A model generated the notes under the pieces. It searched no databases. It was given only the letters and a program-made list of their open reading frames with translations, and was not told the DNA's origin. 64,000 nucleotides of DNA from Candidatus Gastranaerophilales bacterium (GTDB lineage Bacteria; Cyanobacteriota; Vampirovibrionia; Gastranaerophilales; Gastranaerophilaceae): contig JAFVFO010000049.1 of the NCBI GenBank assembly GCA_017475485.1, forward strand, positions 1-64,000, in the 5' to 3' direction. Below, one piece after another: positions 52,103-60,221 of the stretch (the stretch's first letter is position 1; each line of letters starts with the position of its first letter). A program made the position numbers and the translations under genes.

Positions 52103-52590
52103 TGGAAATACTGGTAGAATATTTAGCAAAAGGTTTCATGGTAATGCTTTCAATAAGCCTGCCCTGTGTATTAATGGCGGCACTGGTCGGGCTTGTTGTC
52201 GGGGTTTTGCAGGCTGTAACTTCGGTTCAAGAACAAACAATTGCTGCTGCTCCTAAAATTGTTCTTGTATTTTTAACAATTGTTGTTTTGGGCGGATATT
52301 TTATTAAAATCCTGACAAATTATGTATATGAAGGTGTGCATATAGCATTTCAAATTGTTCCCAAACAAGAAAGTTTTGTTTTGCCTGTTGACTATTTTAA
52401 ATATACACATCCTTTCGCTGATGAAATGAAGGATAGTGTAAACAAAGGTTCAAATAGTGCACTTTTAAACCAAGGGGCAATTCCATGGGATAAAAAAGCC
52501 GTTAAACATTCTGTTTATGTAAAATCAAAACAAACTGAAGCAAACGGCCCTAATTTCTTAGAAAAAATAAAAATTCAAAATAATAAATAA
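52102..52590 (+). CDS. fliQ: Flagellar export gate protein FliQ with C-terminal extension
   Basis: 162 residues, about 70 longer than usual FliQ (about 89). The core (1-90) has two helices: VMLSISLPCVLMAALVGLVVG and PKIVLVFLTIVVLGGYFIKIL. VLQAVTSVQEQTIAAAPKI between them is the FliQ signature. The extension (about 91-162: VPKQESFVLPVDYFKYTHPF … NFLEKIKIQNNK) is polar and basic and has no clear relative. It would lie in the cytosol or periplasm beside the gate. The stop is a normal TAA and fliR begins 9 bases later. Confidence 0.9.
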   Translation: MEILVEYLAKGFMVMLSISLPCVLMAALVGLVVGVLQAVTSVQEQTIAAAPKIVLVFLTIVVLGGYFIKILTNYVYEGVHIAFQIVPKQESFVLPVDYFKYTHPFADEMKDSVNKGSNSALLNQGAIPWDKKAVKHSVYVKSKQTEANGPNFLEKIKIQNNK

Positions 52591-52598
52591 GGAAGCCT

Positions 52599-53378
52599 AT
52601 GGACGAAATTTTAAAACAATTTGCTATAATGTTTCCTGAACTGAATAATGCACTGGGGGCAGGAATAATGGTGTTTTTGCGCCTTTTGGGTTTAATGCGC
52701 TTAGCTCCTGTTCTGTCAAAAAGCGAAATTCCCGCAATGGTCAGAATGTCATTAGCTATAATTTGTACAGTTATTATGGTTGGAATTTTAAAACCTGCAC
52801 CGCCTGCAGATAATACACCTATATTTTTCTGTATGTTTTTAAATTTTGTTTTCGGCGCTTTGATAGGATACGTTGCAAATTGTATTTTAGCTGCTGTTTT
52901 AGCGGGCGGAGATATGATAAATACTCAGATGGGTTTGTCCAGTGCTATGGTCATGGACCCTTCTACAAGAGGGCAAGTCAGCTTAATGTCTAATTATTTT
53001 TCAACATTAGGTATGCTGATTTTTATATATTCGGGCGGAATTTATTGGCTTTTTAACGCATTTCTTAAAAGTTTTACATTATTTCCGATGTATAGTGTGA
53101 ATTTTCATTTTGAAAATATAATTAATATTCAATATCTTTCTGATGTAACGGCAAATATACTGTTTATGGGGCTTCATATTGCAGCACCGATTTTACTTGC
53201 AACATTAGGACAAGATATTATTTTAGGTATTATATCAAAAACAGCACCTCAAATTAACGTATTTTCGCTTTCTTTCTTATTTAAACCGGTCTTAGGGGCA
53301 TTCATTTTAATTGTAATTTTACCAATGTTAATCAGCGTTATCACTGACTATCTCGTTTCTTTTGTGGGAATTTTTTAA
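52599..53378 (+). CDS. fliR: Flagellar export gate protein FliR
   Basis: 259 residues with about six membrane segments. Typical blocks: VFLRLLGLMRLAPVLSKSEIPAMVRMSLAI, GALIGYVANCILAAVLAGGDMINTQMGLSSA, and the C-terminal QDIILGIISKTAPQINVFSLSF. With FliP and FliQ it forms the export channel. flhB, often next, is not here. The end overlaps the convergent BioY-like gene by 51 bases. Confidence 0.92.
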   Translation: MDEILKQFAIMFPELNNALGAGIMVFLRLLGLMRLAPVLSKSEIPAMVRMSLAIICTVIMVGILKPAPPADNTPIFFCMFLNFVFGALIGYVANCILAAVLAGGDMINTQMGLSSAMVMDPSTRGQVSLMSNYFSTLGMLIFIYSGGIYWLFNAFLKSFTLFPMYSVNFHFENIINIQYLSDVTANILFMGLHIAAPILLATLGQDIILGIISKTAPQINVFSLSFLFKPVLGAFILIVILPMLISVITDYLVSFVGIF

Positions 53379-54059
53379 CTTTTTCTTGCTGGAAGAAATA
53401 GGACGCATGCAAACCCAAAGAACGTTTTTAATATAAGGTGCTATAAGGAGTGCCAAAATTGAAAATAATATATCATAGATAATTTTGCTTGCCGTTAAAA
53501 CCTGAAAAATAGGTGTAATCATATTAAAATCAATTACTTTAAAAACAGCCAGAAAAATACAATATACAAAACCCGTAATATGTATGGATAAAATACCTAA
53601 TGTTCCCGCTATTATTCTTGATTTTACAGAATTATCGGCTTTTAAAATTTTCCCTGTGATTAAAATTGCAAAAATAAAACCCAGTAAATATCCGAAGAAA
53701 TAATTTTGCACATAATCAAGCCCGCCTCCGAAGGCAAAAATAGGATAGATAAAAAATCCGCACAGAAGATATGATATATAAACTAAAAAGCTGTAGCTTT
53801 TATAAAGTAAATAAATTATAAAAATCATTACGGGGAATTGCGGATTGTATGCAACCGTTTTCATTGCATAAATAAATCCTTGATCGGAAGAATAATATAT
53901 CCAGGGATGAGAAAAAGTAATTTGTGTAAAGGTTGCTATTATCAAAATTAAAAAACACAAGGCACAAACCACTAATGTCCCTATTGTAAAGGGGGTTGAT
54001 TCGCCTTTATGAATATATTGTTCAAATATATCAATATATCTTTTATTAATTAAATTCAT
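53328..54059 (-). CDS. BioY-like membrane protein
   Basis: 243 residues with about six hydrophobic segments. The segment YLLCGFFIYPIFAFGGGLDYV, followed by NYFFGYLLGFIFAILITGKI, matches the BioY biotin-transport S-component pattern (GxxxLPVFxxGGG … GYLLGF). The last third has GILSIHITGFVYCIFLAVFKV, as expected. An N-terminal stretch of about 60 residues before the core and a basic C-terminal tail are extra. No ECF ATPase gene is near. Biotin as substrate is an inference. The 51-base overlap with fliR at its 3' end is long. Its ATG overlaps the end of rimI by 4 bases. Confidence 0.65.
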   Translation of the reverse strand: MNLINKRYIDIFEQYIHKGESTPFTIGTLVVCALCFLILIIATFTQITFSHPWIYYSSDQGFIYAMKTVAYNPQFPVMIFIIYLLYKSYSFLVYISYLLCGFFIYPIFAFGGGLDYVQNYFFGYLLGFIFAILITGKILKADNSVKSRIIAGTLGILSIHITGFVYCIFLAVFKVIDFNMITPIFQVLTASKIIYDILFSILALLIAPYIKNVLWVCMRPISSSKKKLKNSHKRNEIVSDNAD

Positions 54060-54559
54060 AGCGTTATCTCTTTTTTAATATTATCATATAATTCTTTATA
54101 TTTTTTATCAAAAATGTTTTCACTCCACATAATAAGAGCATCTTCATTATTGTCTTGATAATATTTTTTTCTTACTCCAAGCGATTTAAAACCGAATTTT
54201 TCATAAAGATGAATAGCTTTTTCATTGCTTGTGCGCACTTCAAGGGTTATAAATTTTATTTTATTTTTGTAACATTCATCAATTGAATCAAGCAAAAGAA
54301 GATGAGCCACTTTTTTATTTTGAAAATCAGGATGTACAGAAAGATTTGTAACATGGGCTTCATCAACAATTTTCCAAATACCCATATAACCTATACATTT
54401 ATTTTCAAATAAAGCACATCTGTATGAAGAAATCTGATTATTTAATTCGCTGATAAAAGATTCATAAGACCAGTGGTGTTCCCCGTAGCACAGTTCTTCT
54501 ATCGCTAAAATATCATCAATATTATCCGCTTCCATTTTTTGAATTGTTACATTTTGCAT
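54056..54559 (-). CDS. rimI: GNAT acetyltransferase, RimI type
   Basis: 167 residues. GNAT fold with the acetyl-CoA segment VTNLSVHPDFQNKKVAHLLL, and the RimI blocks IEELCYGEHHWSYESFISEL, CIGYMGIWKIVDEAHV, ITLEVRTSNEKAIHLYEKFGFK and the end RKKYYQDNNEDALIMW. It likely acetylates the N-terminus of ribosomal protein S18 or related proteins. The Q-x-x-G/A loop is changed to QNKKVA, an atypical form. Usual partners tsaB and tsaD are not adjacent. Confidence 0.85.
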   Translation of the reverse strand: MQNVTIQKMEADNIDDILAIEELCYGEHHWSYESFISELNNQISSYRCALFENKCIGYMGIWKIVDEAHVTNLSVHPDFQNKKVAHLLLLDSIDECYKNKIKFITLEVRTSNEKAIHLYEKFGFKSLGVRKKYYQDNNEDALIMWSENIFDKKYKELYDNIKKEITL

Positions 54560-54630
54560 AAAATAATGATAGCATAAATGAATGTTGAAATAAGAAAAAA
54601 TAAAATCTGCTTAATAAACCGATATTATTC

Positions 54631-54659
54631 TTGTCATTACAATTGGCTTTTGATAAAAT
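54631..54659 (+). promoter_or_regulatory. Promoter upstream of the GT2-murC-murB-ddl-ftsQ operon
   Basis: TTGTCA (54631-54636), a 17-base spacer and TAAAAT (54654-54659) with a TGA extension. The start is near 54666. An AAAGGGAG site lies at about 54674-54681 before ATG 54696. Confidence 0.65.
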
Positions 54660-54695
54660 TAAGACACCGGACTAAAGGGAGTTATATTTTTAATA

Positions 54696-56006
54696 ATGAA
54701 AGAAAGAATAGTTCTGTTAATAATAATTTCCTTGCTTGTAGCGTTTTTAATAGTTTTTCAAAATTATTTTAATACTCTGTGGGCAATAGTTTTTCTTATT
54801 GGATTTATGACTCTTTATTCAATATATATGTGGCTTGTCACCAAATACAGAAAAAGAAAAGAGCGCAAAAACCCCCCTGTATTGAATTATGATTATCATC
54901 CTTTTGTAAGTATTTTAATCCCTTGCCACAACGAAGAAGATGTTATCGAAAAAACGGCATTGAATGTTTTAAATCTTAACTATAAAGATTTTGAAATTAT
55001 TTTAATAGATGACAGAAGTACGGATAAAACCCCTGAAATTGTTAAAAAATTAGCAGACGAATACGATAAAATAACTTGCCTTCTTCGTACAAAAGAAGCA
55101 ACCCCCGGTAAATCCGCAGTTTTAAATGACGCAATGAAATTAATCAAAGGGGAAGCTGTTTTGGTGTTTGATGCTGACGCGAAAATAGAACCTGATTTTT
55201 TGGATAAAATGATACCTATACTTGAACCTGTTGATGTCGGTGCAATTCAGGCTCAAAAGGTTATAATTAACGCTAATCAGAATTTTTTAACAAAATGTCA
55301 ATATAACGAATATGTTCTTGATACTCACCTGCAAGTAGGTAGGGACGCCGTTCGAGGAGCGGTTGAGCTTCGCGGAAACGGTGAATTAATTAAATTACAG
55401 GCTCTTAAAAGTATAAACTTTTGGAATGAAGAAACCATTACGGATGACCTTGATATGTCAACAAGACTTCATGTTAAAGGCTGGGATATTCGTTTTTGCC
55501 CCGAAGCTAAAGTGTATGAAGAAGGAGTTGTTGATTTTTATGCGCTGATTCGTCAAAGAAGACGCTGGGTAGAAGGTTCAATCAGAAGATATTTAGAATA
55601 TATTAAAGATGTTTTTACTTCAAAAGATATGTCCTTAAGGGTAGGTTTTGACCTTATTGCGTATATAAGTGAATTTTTGCTTCCTTTTTGGCTGGTAGCC
55701 GAAATTATTATTCAAGGTTTTCATTTTGTAAAAGGAGATGAAAACTGCATTTTGTCATCATGTGCGGTATTAATCGGAACAGGGATATTCTTTACAAGTA
55801 TTTTTGTATATAGTCTTAGAAAATATGCACATTTTTCTGCCGTAAAAGCATTTTTTGAAGCCGTAATCACATCAATTTATTTTATTACTATTTGGTTTCC
55901 GATTGCTTTATTTATTATATTTAAAATTATTTTTACAAGAAAAACAATGGACTGGGGTAAAACGCACCATGGTGTTGCTAAATGTTCAATATTGGAGAAT
56001 AATTAA
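54696..56006 (+). CDS. Processive membrane glycosyltransferase, family 2
   Basis: 436 residues. Two N-terminal membrane helices precede a GT-A domain (about 65-290) with ILIPCHNEEDVIEK, IILIDDRSTDKTP, the DxD in LVFDADAKIEPDFLD, ITDDLDMSTRL (the TDD base) and QRRRWVEGSIRRYL (the QxxRW product-binding motif). Three or four C-terminal helices follow. All motifs of a processive beta-glycan synthase (BcsA/PgaC type) are present, so it probably makes an extracellular polysaccharide. No PilZ domain is visible. It overlaps murC by one base, so it is cotranscribed with cell-wall genes. Confidence 0.88.
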   Translation: MKERIVLLIIISLLVAFLIVFQNYFNTLWAIVFLIGFMTLYSIYMWLVTKYRKRKERKNPPVLNYDYHPFVSILIPCHNEEDVIEKTALNVLNLNYKDFEIILIDDRSTDKTPEIVKKLADEYDKITCLLRTKEATPGKSAVLNDAMKLIKGEAVLVFDADAKIEPDFLDKMIPILEPVDVGAIQAQKVIINANQNFLTKCQYNEYVLDTHLQVGRDAVRGAVELRGNGELIKLQALKSINFWNEETITDDLDMSTRLHVKGWDIRFCPEAKVYEEGVVDFYALIRQRRRWVEGSIRRYLEYIKDVFTSKDMSLRVGFDLIAYISEFLLPFWLVAEIIIQGFHFVKGDENCILSSCAVLIGTGIFFTSIFVYSLRKYAHFSAVKAFFEAVITSIYFITIWFPIALFIIFKIIFTRKTMDWGKTHHGVAKCSILENN

Positions 56007-57355
56007 TGTCTGATTTTCATTTTATTGCTATTGGCGGTGTAGGGCAGAGTGCATTAGCGAAAATATTATTATGTTTGGGTTATAGCGTTTCGGGAAGTGA
56101 TATTCAAGAAAGCAAATATACAAAACTTGTTTCTGAATTAGGTGCTGAAATTTTTATAGGACACAATAAAAATAATATCAAAGGCAAACCCAAAGTAGTT
56201 ATTTCATCTGCCATTAAAGAAGATAATCCAGAGCTTATTAAAGCGCGTGAATTAGGGCTTGAAATTATGCACCGTTCTGATTGCCTTAAATATATTTCCG
56301 AATTATTCCCTTGCTTTATAGGCTTATCCGGAACACACGGGAAAACTACAACCTCTGGGCTTTTAAGCTATATTTCGGAAAAAATGGGCTTAGAACCTTC
56401 CTATGCAATAGGCGGCATAATCCCCGAATTCAATATTAACGCACAAGCTGACAAAAATTCCAAATATTTTATTGCGGAACTTGATGAATCAGACGGCACA
56501 ATTGTTAAGTATCATCCTCATATTACGGTTATTAATAACTTGGAAGCAGACCACCTTGACCATTATAAAAACGGGCTTTCGGATATTTTAGATACTTTTC
56601 AAATTGTTGTAAAAAATTCGGGTAAATTATTTGTAAATATTGATAATCAAGGGATTAAAGAGCTTGTAAAAAGAAATTCCGATAAAGAATTTATTACTTA
56701 CGGAATAGAAGAAGGCTTTTATCGGGCTAAAAATATTTCATATAAAGAATTAGGTTCTGAATTTGAAATATATAAAAATAATCAATATTTAACAAAAATT
56801 AATTTAATTATCCCCGGAAAACATAATATCTATAACGCATTAGCCATTGCAAGCGTATTGGATTATTTGAATTTTTCCGGTTATGAAAAATATTTTAATA
56901 CATTTTCCGGCATGGGAAGAAGGTTTCAGCTTGTAGGAGATGTTAATAATATAAAAATTATTGATGATTATGCTCATCATCCAAGCGAAATACAATCTAC
57001 CCTATCAGCAATTAAAAACCTTAGCAGAAAGAAAATAGCTATCTTTCAACCCCATAGATATACAAGGCTTAAAGCCTTATGGAATGAATTTTTAGATAGT
57101 TTTAATGTTGTTGATGAATTGTACATTTTAGATACTTTTTGTGCCGGTGATGAATTTGATGAAACATACAATTCTCAAAATTTTGCAAATGCTATTTCAA
57201 AAAAAGGAATTAAAGCAAACTATATTAAAGGAAATATAGAAGAAGCAGGTAAAAATATTGCCCAAAAATTACATCAAGGAGATATTGTATTAACACTTGG
57301 CGCGGGAGATATTACAAAAATAGGCGGAATAATAAATGATATGCTCTCAAAATGA
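56006..57355 (+). CDS. murC: UDP-N-acetylmuramate-L-alanine ligase
   Basis: 449 residues. It adds L-alanine to UDP-MurNAc. The domains show FHFIAIGGVGQSALAKILLC (UDP-binding loop), the ATP loop GLSGTHGKTTTSGLLSY, the metal-binding EADHLDHYKNG, and KIIDDYAHHPSEIQSTL with FQPHRYTRLKALWNEF. The start is within the last base of the previous gene. The end overlaps murB by 20 bases. Confidence 0.96.
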   Translation: MSDFHFIAIGGVGQSALAKILLCLGYSVSGSDIQESKYTKLVSELGAEIFIGHNKNNIKGKPKVVISSAIKEDNPELIKARELGLEIMHRSDCLKYISELFPCFIGLSGTHGKTTTSGLLSYISEKMGLEPSYAIGGIIPEFNINAQADKNSKYFIAELDESDGTIVKYHPHITVINNLEADHLDHYKNGLSDILDTFQIVVKNSGKLFVNIDNQGIKELVKRNSDKEFITYGIEEGFYRAKNISYKELGSEFEIYKNNQYLTKINLIIPGKHNIYNALAIASVLDYLNFSGYEKYFNTFSGMGRRFQLVGDVNNIKIIDDYAHHPSEIQSTLSAIKNLSRKKIAIFQPHRYTRLKALWNEFLDSFNVVDELYILDTFCAGDEFDETYNSQNFANAISKKGIKANYIKGNIEEAGKNIAQKLHQGDIVLTLGAGDITKIGGIINDMLSK

Positions 57356-58265
57356 AATAAAATATTATAAGGATTTTCAATTAACTAATTTTAACACTCT
57401 TAAAATTAATTCCTGTGCAAAATTATTTTATATGCCGGATAATTATGGCGAAATGATAAGCCTTTTTAAAAGGTTTAAAAAAGATACACCCATTGTTATA
57501 GGGGCAGGTTCTAACGTTTTATTTTCTTCTTTGGGGGTTGATAAACCTATTATTTATACAGGAAGATTAGACGACATCAAATGTTCAAATAATATTATAG
57601 AAGTTGAAGCAGGATACAGAACTCAGGCACTATCTAAATTTGCATTATCAAAGAAACTGTCGGGATTTGAATTTTTAATCGGGATACCTGCTTTTTTAGG
57701 CGGTGCTGTTTATATGAACGCAGGGGCGCATAAGCAATCTATATCCGATAAAATAGTATCGGCTAAAGTTTATGATTACGAGGAAAATAAAATTTTAACC
57801 TTAAAAAAAGATAAATTAAATTTTTCCTACAGGCATTCAATTTTATCTGAAAAGCCGTATATTTTGCTAAGTGCGAAATTTGAACTTGAAAAAGCAAATT
57901 ATGACGATATAAAAGCAAGAATGGATGAAAATTTAATATTCAGAAAAAACCGTCAGCCAAATTTATCTTTACCGAATGCGGGTTCAGTTTTTAAAAATCC
58001 AAGCAATTGCGAATTATCCGCAGGTGCACTGATTGATAAATGCGGGTTTAGAGGTTATTCTTTCGGCGATTGTCAGGTTTGGGAAAATCATTGTAATTTT
58101 ATAATTAACAAAGGAAATGCCACAAGTGTTGATTATACGAACTTAATTTTTGAAATTTATTCAAAAGTAAAAGAAGAATATAATGTAGAATTAAGCCCCG
58201 AGATAATTTTTATCGGGAAAAAAACAAAGGATGAAAAAGAAAAATGGAAGATTCTAAAAAGCTGA
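57336..58265 (+). CDS. murB: UDP-N-acetylenolpyruvoylglucosamine reductase
   Basis: 309 residues. It makes UDP-MurNAc using FAD and NADPH. Motifs: the FAD-binding VIGAGSNVLFSSLGV, GFEFLIGIPAFLGGAVYMNAG, SYRHSILSEKPYI, PNAGSVFKNP and AGALIDKCGFRGYSFGDCQV (short core: ALIDKCGFRG). It begins inside murC and overlaps ddl by 22 bases. The murC-murB-ddl order is the usual one in many bacteria. Confidence 0.94.
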   Translation: MICSQNEIKYYKDFQLTNFNTLKINSCAKLFYMPDNYGEMISLFKRFKKDTPIVIGAGSNVLFSSLGVDKPIIYTGRLDDIKCSNNIIEVEAGYRTQALSKFALSKKLSGFEFLIGIPAFLGGAVYMNAGAHKQSISDKIVSAKVYDYEENKILTLKKDKLNFSYRHSILSEKPYILLSAKFELEKANYDDIKARMDENLIFRKNRQPNLSLPNAGSVFKNPSNCELSAGALIDKCGFRGYSFGDCQVWENHCNFIINKGNATSVDYTNLIFEIYSKVKEEYNVELSPEIIFIGKKTKDEKEKWKILKS

Positions 58266-59194
58266 ATAAAAATTCTAAAATTGCAGTGTTATGCGGCGGA
58301 TTATCAAATGAAAGAGAAGTTTCTCTGCGCTCGGGTAAAAACGTCTTTAAGGCATTGATTGAGCTCGGGTATAAAGATGTAACTTTAATTGATGTTGACA
58401 GAAATATTTCTGAAATTTTATCTGAAACAAAAATTGAATATGCAATTAATATGCTCCATGGAAGATATGGTGAAGATGGCTGCATACAGGGTGTATTAGA
58501 ATTTTTGGGAATAAAATATTCAGGCTGTAAGGTAAAAGCAAGTGCTGTTTGCATGGATAAAATTTCAACAAAAAGAATGCTAAAAAGCCTTGATATACCT
58601 TTGATTAAATCTGTAAACGTAAACAAAGATAACTATAGAGAAGAAGTTAAGAAATTAAATTTTCCTATTATCATAAAACCTGCAAATGAAGGTTCTTCAA
58701 TCGGCATGACAAAGGTTAACGGTTTAGATGAATTGGATAATGCCATGGAGATTGCTCTTAAGTGCGATAGTGAAATTCTTATAGAAGAATATTTAGAGGG
58801 GCAGTCGGCAACCGTAGGTGTTTTAGAGCGCAAAAATAACGGAAAATATGAAATATTTGCAACACCCATTCTGGAATTCAGAACAAAAACAGATTGGTAT
58901 GATTATGAAGCGAAATATACAAAAGGTTTGACCGAATTTATTCTGCCTGCAAGTTTTAACCCCGAATTAACTAAAAAAATACAGGAACTTGCTATTATTG
59001 CCCACAAGGGCTGTTCTTGCAGAGGTGTTTCAAGAGTTGACTTTTTGGTTGTAAATAACATACCATATATACTGGAAATAAATACAAACCCCGGCATGAC
59101 GGATACCTCTGATTTGCCTGCGCAGAGCAATGCAATGGGAATAAGCTATAATGAATTAGTTGATATTATTTTACACACAGCCGATTTAGATTAA
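58244..59194 (+). CDS. ddl: D-alanine-D-alanine ligase
   Basis: 316 residues. ATP-grasp enzyme with IAVLCGGLSNEREVSLRSG, INMLHGRYGEDGCIQGVLE, FPIIIKPANEGSSIGMTKV, GVSRVDFLV and ILEINTNPGMTDTS (the last two supply magnesium ligands). It makes D-Ala-D-Ala for the peptidoglycan precursor. The start lies inside the murB end. Confidence 0.95.
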   Translation: MEDSKKLNKNSKIAVLCGGLSNEREVSLRSGKNVFKALIELGYKDVTLIDVDRNISEILSETKIEYAINMLHGRYGEDGCIQGVLEFLGIKYSGCKVKASAVCMDKISTKRMLKSLDIPLIKSVNVNKDNYREEVKKLNFPIIIKPANEGSSIGMTKVNGLDELDNAMEIALKCDSEILIEEYLEGQSATVGVLERKNNGKYEIFATPILEFRTKTDWYDYEAKYTKGLTEFILPASFNPELTKKIQELAIIAHKGCSCRGVSRVDFLVVNNIPYILEINTNPGMTDTSDLPAQSNAMGISYNELVDIILHTADLD

Positions 59195-59203
59195 GGGTAA
59201 ATA

Positions 59204-60172
59204 ATGGGCCTGTTATATCAAAAAAGAAGACTAAAAGTAAATAAAATACGAAGGCAGATAATGGCAAATCGCGCTAATTTGAAGCGTGTCAGAATGTTGT
59301 TATCTTTGATTTTGATATATTGCGTTTTTTATTTTTCGGCAAAAGTTATAAAATCTCCCCAGTGGTATTTGGATTTTGATAAGTTATCTCATGCGGATAA
59401 AAGTGTATTGATTATTCAGGGCAACAATATTACACCTGACTATAAAATTACAAATATTATAAGGCAAACTCAATTGCCAAATGTTCAGATATTCAGGCTT
59501 AATACCAAAGAGCTTGAAGATAATATTATGCAGCTTCAAACCATTAAAAAAGTATTTATAAGGCGTTATTGGTTTCCTGCAAGGCTTAATGTGGCGGTTG
59601 ATGAACGAGTACCTGCGTTTTTGCTTGCTCCTAATTTAGAATCAGAACCAAATTCCGCCCTTACAACAGACGGTATTTTAATAGATCATGATTATTTTCC
59701 TTTTAAAACACCCGTAAAAGCTAAGAAATTATTGACTTATGGTGTCAGAAACGGAATAGATGAGGTTTGGGATAAAAAGAAAGTTGATGAATTAATTAAA
59801 CTGACAAAAGCTATTGAAATGTACTCTAATCAAGAGGTTCAATACATTGATATAAGAGATAAATCAGATATTTATATTATGCTTAAAGATTATTTAATTC
59901 GTTTTGGCGAAATTAATGATACGGCGCAATCGCGCGCAAAATGGATTGCTTCAATTCTTCCGCAGGCTGAAAAATACGGCAAAAAAACAAAATACATTGA
60001 TTTAAGGTGGGAAGATTCAAGATATATTCGTCTTGAAGGAACAAAAGAAATAAAAGAAGCGCAAAATCAGCAAACAAATACCCCCATAATTAAAGAAGAA
60101 GAGGAAACAACACAGCAAGAAGAAAAACAGGTGAAAATTGAAGTTGAAGATGAAGAAAATACTGAAAATTAG
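59204..60172 (+). CDS. ftsQ: Cell division protein FtsQ/DivIB-like
   Basis: 322 residues. A basic cytosolic N-terminus and one membrane helix (LLSLILIYCVFYFSAKV) precede a POTRA domain (about 65-145): SVLIIQGNNITPDYKITNII, then LNTKELEDNIMQLQTIKKVF, RRYWFPARLNVAVDERVPAFLL. That last phrase is the FtsQ 'V-x-R-x-x-P-x-x-L-x-V-x-x-x-E-R-x-P' pattern. The C-terminal tail is acidic and Gln-rich. It follows ddl, as in the dcw cluster; ftsA and ftsZ do not follow. Confidence 0.85.
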   Translation: MGLLYQKRRLKVNKIRRQIMANRANLKRVRMLLSLILIYCVFYFSAKVIKSPQWYLDFDKLSHADKSVLIIQGNNITPDYKITNIIRQTQLPNVQIFRLNTKELEDNIMQLQTIKKVFIRRYWFPARLNVAVDERVPAFLLAPNLESEPNSALTTDGILIDHDYFPFKTPVKAKKLLTYGVRNGIDEVWDKKKVDELIKLTKAIEMYSNQEVQYIDIRDKSDIYIMLKDYLIRFGEINDTAQSRAKWIASILPQAEKYGKKTKYIDLRWEDSRYIRLEGTKEIKEAQNQQTNTPIIKEEEETTQQEEKQVKIEVEDEENTEN

Positions 60173-60221
60173 ACACTTTGAAGAATAAGTGGTAGAATGT
60201 TGATTAAGTTTTGGAGGTTTT

